Below, piece after piece: positions 6,933 to 9,316 of a stretch of 9,316 nucleotides of DNA. The notes under the pieces were generated by a model that saw only the letters and a list, made by a program, of their open reading frames with translations, searched no databases and was not told where the DNA came from. Position 1 is the first letter of the stretch. Each line of letters begins with the position of its first letter. Both the position numbers and the translations under genes were made by a program. Origin of the DNA: Promethearchaeota archaeon (GTDB lineage: Archaea; Asgardarchaeota; Lokiarchaeia; Sigyniarchaeales; SOKP01); the NCBI GenBank assembly GCA_019058135.1, contig JAHLWE010000042.1, positions 1-9,316 on the forward strand, in the 5' to 3' direction.

Positions 6933-6938
6933 TCACCT
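6933..6938 (-). promoter_or_regulatory. Shine-Dalgarno AGGTGA
   Basis: AGGTGA on the minus strand with a 4-base spacer to the ATG at 6928. It supports that start for the 280-residue protein. Confidence 0.6.
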
Positions 6939-6975
6939 ATAAATGTATTAATATAATGATAAATTTTGAATATTT

Positions 6976-7039
6976 CAATTTATGCTATTGATGCAATTGC
7001 ATAAGTTGTTATATGCAATTGTAACAATTATACAAATTG
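6976..7039. repeat. Palindrome cluster, candidate operator
   Basis: A perfect 12-bp palindrome ATGCAATTGCAT lies at 6991-7002. ATGCAATTG recurs at 7013-7021, exactly 22 bp away (two helical turns), flanked by the inverted repeat TTGTTA (7006-7011) and TAACAA (7022-7027). Partial relatives flank these: CAAT...ATTG at 6976-6990 and CAAATTG at 7033-7039. The cluster sits between divergent genes, about 60 bases before the putative regulator's start, as an operator would. Confidence 0.5.
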
Positions 7040-7130
7040 AATTTTGATTTTTCCAAATTACATAAAATATTACACATAATCTTCAATTTCCAAAAAATAA
7101 TAGGCATTTGCATCAAAGACCTTAGATAGA

Positions 7131-7165
7131 TTTAAATAGAATGAATATCAATAGAAAAACGGTGA
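7131..7165 (+). promoter_or_regulatory. TATA box (7131-7138) and internal Shine-Dalgarno (7161-7165) of the small gene
   Basis: TTTAAATA at 7131-7138 ends 2 bases before the first ATG (7141), too close to serve that start. It would place transcription start near 7160. GGTGA at 7161-7165 precedes an in-frame TTG at 7171 by 5 bases, so the real protein may begin there. Confidence 0.35.
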
Positions 7166-7362
7166 CTAGATTGAATTTAAACCTTGAAAATGTTTTAAAA
7201 TTAGTAGATCAAATTCCAAATAACATAATTATTATTTTTTTAAATTCCGAACCAAAAGAAAGAGCTGAAAAATTCAAAGAATTATATATGACTAGAAAAG
7301 TTAGTAAAAATGAAATAATTGAAGATATGGATAAACTTATAAAAGATTTCATGCTGCCTTAA
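7141..7362 (+). CDS. Small hypothetical protein
   Basis: The open frame encodes 73 residues from ATG 7141, or 63 from TTG 7171. I do not recognise it. The sequence has an amphipathic start (LNLENVLKLVDQIP), a short very hydrophobic strand (NNIIIIFLN, residues 27-35) and a charged helical C-terminal half (PKERAEKFKELY, then KNEIIEDMDKLIKDF). It has no signal peptide; the hydrophobic stretch is too short for a membrane segment and looks like a buried beta strand. Codon use is as AT-rich as in the 481-residue gene. It is divergent from the putative DNA-binding gene and shares the palindrome-rich spacer with it, so the two may be co-regulated. A poly-T terminator follows. It could be a small partner or an antitoxin-like protein, but nothing in the sequence proves this. 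Confidence 0.5.
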   Translation: MNINRKTVTRLNLNLENVLKLVDQIPNNIIIIFLNSEPKERAEKFKELYMTRKVSKNEIIEDMDKLIKDFMLP

Positions 7363-7379
7363 CCACGGATATAAAAATA

Positions 7380-7416
7380 AAGAAAAAAATAGTAATTATC
7401 TTCCTTTTTTTTTCTT
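7380..7416 (+). terminator. Poly-T terminator after the small gene
   Basis: A nine-T run (7405-7413) followed by CTT can also pair with AAGAAAAAAA at 7380-7389. T-rich tracts of this kind end archaeal transcripts. It lies 43 bases past the stop at 7362. Confidence 0.5.
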
Positions 7417-7707
7417 AATTATCTTTCAACGTATTGCTATAAAAAATAAGCATGAATTATTGAATCTATTCGGGTAAAATCGGAGTTAAAATTATAGAAA
7501 TTAATTATCCTAATAGATATTATTAAAAATTCTATTTTTTATTTTTAATGACCCCCCTCTCTCTATGGATAACTGTTCACTTTAAATGTAATAATCACCC
7601 AGATTTGTAAATCAACAAAAATGTTTTATTTTGAAGAAGATTAATAAAAAAATCAAAAATTTGTCGGCGGGTCGAATAATAAATTTTTATGATAATTCTT
7701 TAATTAG
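7417..7707. other. AT-rich intergenic stretch ending in the polymerase operon promoter
   Basis: I see no gene, RNA or repeat between the terminator and about 7660. A C-rich/CT run (7550-7564) and a short GC-rich island (7661-7675) stand out locally. AATAATAAATTTTTAT at 7675-7690 is TATA-like and centred about 25 bases before the ATG at 7708, so the following gene is probably leaderless; no Shine-Dalgarno is present. Confidence 0.45.
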
Positions 7708-8457
7708 ATGGAGTTGCTTTCAGGCTACACATTTCACAAAGAAAACAGCAAATATCCTTTAATTCCGAGTGGGGATTCTAAACTAGATGAATTATTATGT
7801 GGAGGTCTTCACAGAGAATTAATATATTTGCTATATGGCTCCAAAAAAATCACAAACGATATTCTGCATTCGACGGCGGTAAGTTTTCAGAAAAGATTTC
7901 TTGATGACGGTCTCGGTGGGAGAATCGCCTACATCGATGCAACAAATAAATTTAGCCCCTATAAAATAAGCACTCTGGCCTTATCAATGCGATTAAGTCC
8001 TTCACTAGTGTTAGGCAATATTCTGATCTCTCGGGCATTCACATGGCCTCAAATGGTCGAAATCTTAGAGAATAAGTTATTAAAGATTGACGATATAAGA
8101 ATGGTTCTGGTTTCTGGAATAACCAAACTATTTGGGAATTATGAACGAAGTACATTTGAAGACTTATCAAGGGCAATAAATGGCATAAAGAAAGTCGCAC
8201 AAAAAACGAAATCATTAGTTGTTATAACCGCACCACTTCATGAATACTCTTATGTTCGAGTAAAGGGGGGTAATATACTCTCTCATTTCGCAAAAGTATT
8301 AGTTTTGATTAACGATGAGGATCGCTTTACTGAGTATCGACTAATCCAACATCCATACTTGCCTAATAAAAGGGTTGTCAGATGGAAAGCCCGCAAGCAA
8401 AAAGTAGATAGATCTAAAACCTTAAAAAATACGACATTAGATTTTTGGTTTTCCTAA
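7708..8457 (+). CDS. RadA/RadB-like RecA-fold protein lacking ATPase residues
   Basis: The 249-residue protein aligns by eye with the core of archaeal RadA/RadB. PSGDSKLDELLCGGL (20-34) corresponds to the pre-Walker segment, GRIAYIDATNKFSPYKI (71-87) to the strand with the catalytic Glu, VLGNILISRAF (101-111) to the VLDNI-x-ARAY segment, and ILSHFAKVLVLIN (190-202) to a core strand. Key residues are missing. Walker A reads YGSKKITN (43-50) with no GK[ST]; the catalytic Glu position is in DATN (77-80); the Walker B Asp is replaced in VLVSGI (S136). It should therefore not hydrolyse ATP. It resembles the logic of bacterial ImuA or eukaryotic Rad51 paralogues, which contact a polymerase or recombinase. 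It leads an apparent operon with an 85-residue protein and a family B polymerase. RecA-fold assignment is strong; the role is inferred. Confidence 0.82.
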   Translation: MELLSGYTFHKENSKYPLIPSGDSKLDELLCGGLHRELIYLLYGSKKITNDILHSTAVSFQKRFLDDGLGGRIAYIDATNKFSPYKISTLALSMRLSPSLVLGNILISRAFTWPQMVEILENKLLKIDDIRMVLVSGITKLFGNYERSTFEDLSRAINGIKKVAQKTKSLVVITAPLHEYSYVRVKGGNILSHFAKVLVLINDEDRFTEYRLIQHPYLPNKRVVRWKARKQKVDRSKTLKNTTLDFWFS

Positions 8458-8478
8458 AACCAAGCTAAAATAAAAGTT

Positions 8479-8485
8479 GAGGTGA
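8479..8485 (+). promoter_or_regulatory. Strong Shine-Dalgarno fixing a TTG start
   Basis: GAGGTGA followed by the spacer AATAA and then TTG at 8491. The near-consensus match and 5-base spacing decide the non-ATG start of the 85-residue protein. Confidence 0.75.
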
Positions 8486-8490
8486 AATAA

Positions 8491-8748
8491 TTGGGTAGAA
8501 CAGTTCCGTCTTTCCGTCCAGCGCTTGAAATGGAAATCGAGAGCTGGAAAGATTTCAAAAGGGCTCTAAGCCCTGAAGAGAGGAAATTTTTCGATCAAGT
8601 AATGGATCACGCTCGAATTCACGCTGATGCTGGAAGCATGGCAGCTAGACCTGTGTTATCCGAATTTCTCTTTTTCTCAGTAGCACTTGAACAAGAGAAA
8701 AGAATTGAGGAATTGGAAAGGAGAATAAGCGAATTGGAAGAAAAATAA
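8491..8748 (+). CDS. Small archaeal conserved protein with C-terminal coiled coil
   Basis: The 85-residue protein starts at TTG, as the strong ribosome binding site shows. It begins GRTVPSFRPALEMEI, followed by WKDFKRALSPEERKFFDQVM and HARIHADAGSMAARP (46-60), and ends in a clear coiled coil (LEQEKRIEELERRISELEE). From memory this pattern matches a small archaeal family (DUF8156-like, GRT-x-P-x-FR start) found widely in archaea and often beside family B polymerase genes. It has no catalytic motif, so an adaptor or dimerisation role is likely. It sits 33 bases after the RecA-fold gene, and its stop directly abuts the polymerase ATG, which implies translational coupling. Its base composition matches the polymerase rather than the AT-rich middle block. 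Confidence 0.72.
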   Translation: MGRTVPSFRPALEMEIESWKDFKRALSPEERKFFDQVMDHARIHADAGSMAARPVLSEFLFFSVALEQEKRIEELERRISELEEK

Positions 8749-9316
8749 ATGACTGAGATAAAGAACTTCTACGGATGGATATTAGACGTCACCACATATG
8801 CAAATGGGATTATTTTATGGGTCAAAATAAAAAAAGAAAACCAGGTAGTTCAGATCAAATCTGAATTTCAGCCAGAATTTTTCGCAGTTCCAAAAAAAGG
8901 GCGATTTGGAAGCAATTTTCCAAGGCTGAAGCAGATCCTCAAATCCCACCCAAATATTGTCAGAGCAAGACTTTGTAGTAAGTATGTCTCGATTGATGAT
9001 TGCGAAAAAAGGATGATTTTTGGGGTGTCAGTAAAAAAGCCTTCTGTATTCAAATCTACAATAAAAGATATCGAAAAACTTGATTATTTCACGTTATATA
9101 ATACTGACATTCCAATTGCTCAAATGTATTTCTACGTGAATAGTCTCTTTCCAATGGCTTTATGTTGCTTTTCAGTGAGTTTGGGTGAAAATAATGAAAT
9201 GCATTTGCTCTCTTATGAGTTAAAGGATAACAACGAAGATTTGTTTTATGAGACGCCTCCCTTGAGGGCGGTTTGGTTGGAGATCAAAGTCCAGCAGAAG
9301 GGTTTGAGACCACAAT
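8749..9316 (+). CDS. polB: DNA polymerase family B, N-terminal part (runs off the right edge)
   Basis: An open frame from ATG 8749 continues without stop for 189 codons to the window edge. The N-terminal domain has FYGWILDVTTYANG (7-20), KIKKEN (26-31) and FQPEFFAVPKKG (40-51), equivalent to the ILDxDY...FEPYFYA start of archaeal PolB. Next comes LYNTDIPIAQMYFYVNSLFP (116-135), matching the conserved DIP-x-x-x-RYL-x-x-x-x-LxP segment, and then PPLRAVWLEIKV (170-181), where the exonuclease domain begins. At that point the ExoI motif FDIE appears to be replaced (E178-I-K180 instead of D-I-E), so proofreading may be lost; the other exonuclease and polymerase motifs lie outside the window. The context, with an inactive RecA relative and a coiled-coil protein, suggests a specialised or translesion polymerase rather than the main replicase. 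It might be a divergent active PolB. Confidence 0.8.
   Translation, partial: MTEIKNFYGWILDVTTYANGIILWVKIKKENQVVQIKSEFQPEFFAVPKKGRFGSNFPRLKQILKSHPNIVRARLCSKYVSIDDCEKRMIFGVSVKKPSVFKSTIKDIEKLDYFTLYNTDIPIAQMYFYVNSLFPMALCCFSVSLGENNEMHLLSYELKDNNEDLFYETPPLRAVWLEIKVQQKGLRPQ

Noticed and set aside
6961..7140. CRISPR leader or short array suggested by repeated ATGCAATTG
   Set aside because: Repeats are too short, only two exact copies exist, and there are no spacers; an operator fits better.
7417..7660. Structured RNA, tRNA or riboswitch in the long gap before the RecA-fold gene
   Set aside because: No stable GC stems, cloverleaf or conserved aptamer core could be found by eye on either strand.
8868..9053. 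Minus-strand open frame over the polymerase start
   Set aside because: The plus strand here is open to the window edge and has PolB motifs.

Overview
The window most likely comes from an AT-rich archaeon of the Asgard type (Lokiarchaeia-like). Four things point there. The right end carries the N-terminal part of an archaeal family B DNA polymerase behind a degenerate RadA/RecA-fold protein and a small archaeal conserved protein. Promoters look like archaeal TATA boxes about 25 bp upstream of starts, giving leaderless or nearly leaderless mRNAs, mixed with Shine-Dalgarno-led internal genes. A 481-residue protein has an N-terminal block (EFWGHCSNLQAW) that I associate from memory with Lokiarchaeal multigene families. 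Tandem PlsC-type acyltransferases, unexpected in an ether-lipid archaeon, also fit. The assignment is inference and rests on no database search.

Left block (1-4151, all minus strand): a HAD-family phosphatase, a two-domain PlsC-like acyltransferase and a DUF2229-type iron-sulfur protein of the 2-hydroxyacyl-CoA dehydratase/activase superfamily lie 11 and 23 bases apart and look like one operon. After a 259-base gap with its own TATA box comes a second protein of the same superfamily. It runs off the left edge and contains an in-frame TGA exactly where the conserved Cys motif begins (C-TGA-P-C-R), so it is a candidate selenoprotein.

Middle block (about 4200-7700): very AT-rich and gene-poor, with the look of an accessory, lineage-specific region. 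It holds the 481-residue helical repeat protein, whose coding frame extends upstream of any normal start codon. A convergent gene encodes a protein with a putative DNA-binding N-terminus and a PLD-like/DUF5919-like C-terminus. A divergent 73-residue unknown follows, and between these last two lies a cluster of palindromes that looks like an operator. A possible decayed small ORF lies near 4364-4498.

Right block (7708-9316, plus strand): a leaderless RecA-fold protein that has lost Walker A, Walker B and the catalytic Glu; a TTG-started 85-residue coiled-coil protein; and a polymerase B whose first exonuclease motif appears degenerate. The spacings are 33 and 0 bases. Together they resemble an archaeal counterpart of the bacterial ImuA-type mutasome: an inactive RecA relative, a small adaptor and a specialised polymerase. 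The Sec candidate and this cassette are the two most interesting things in the window.
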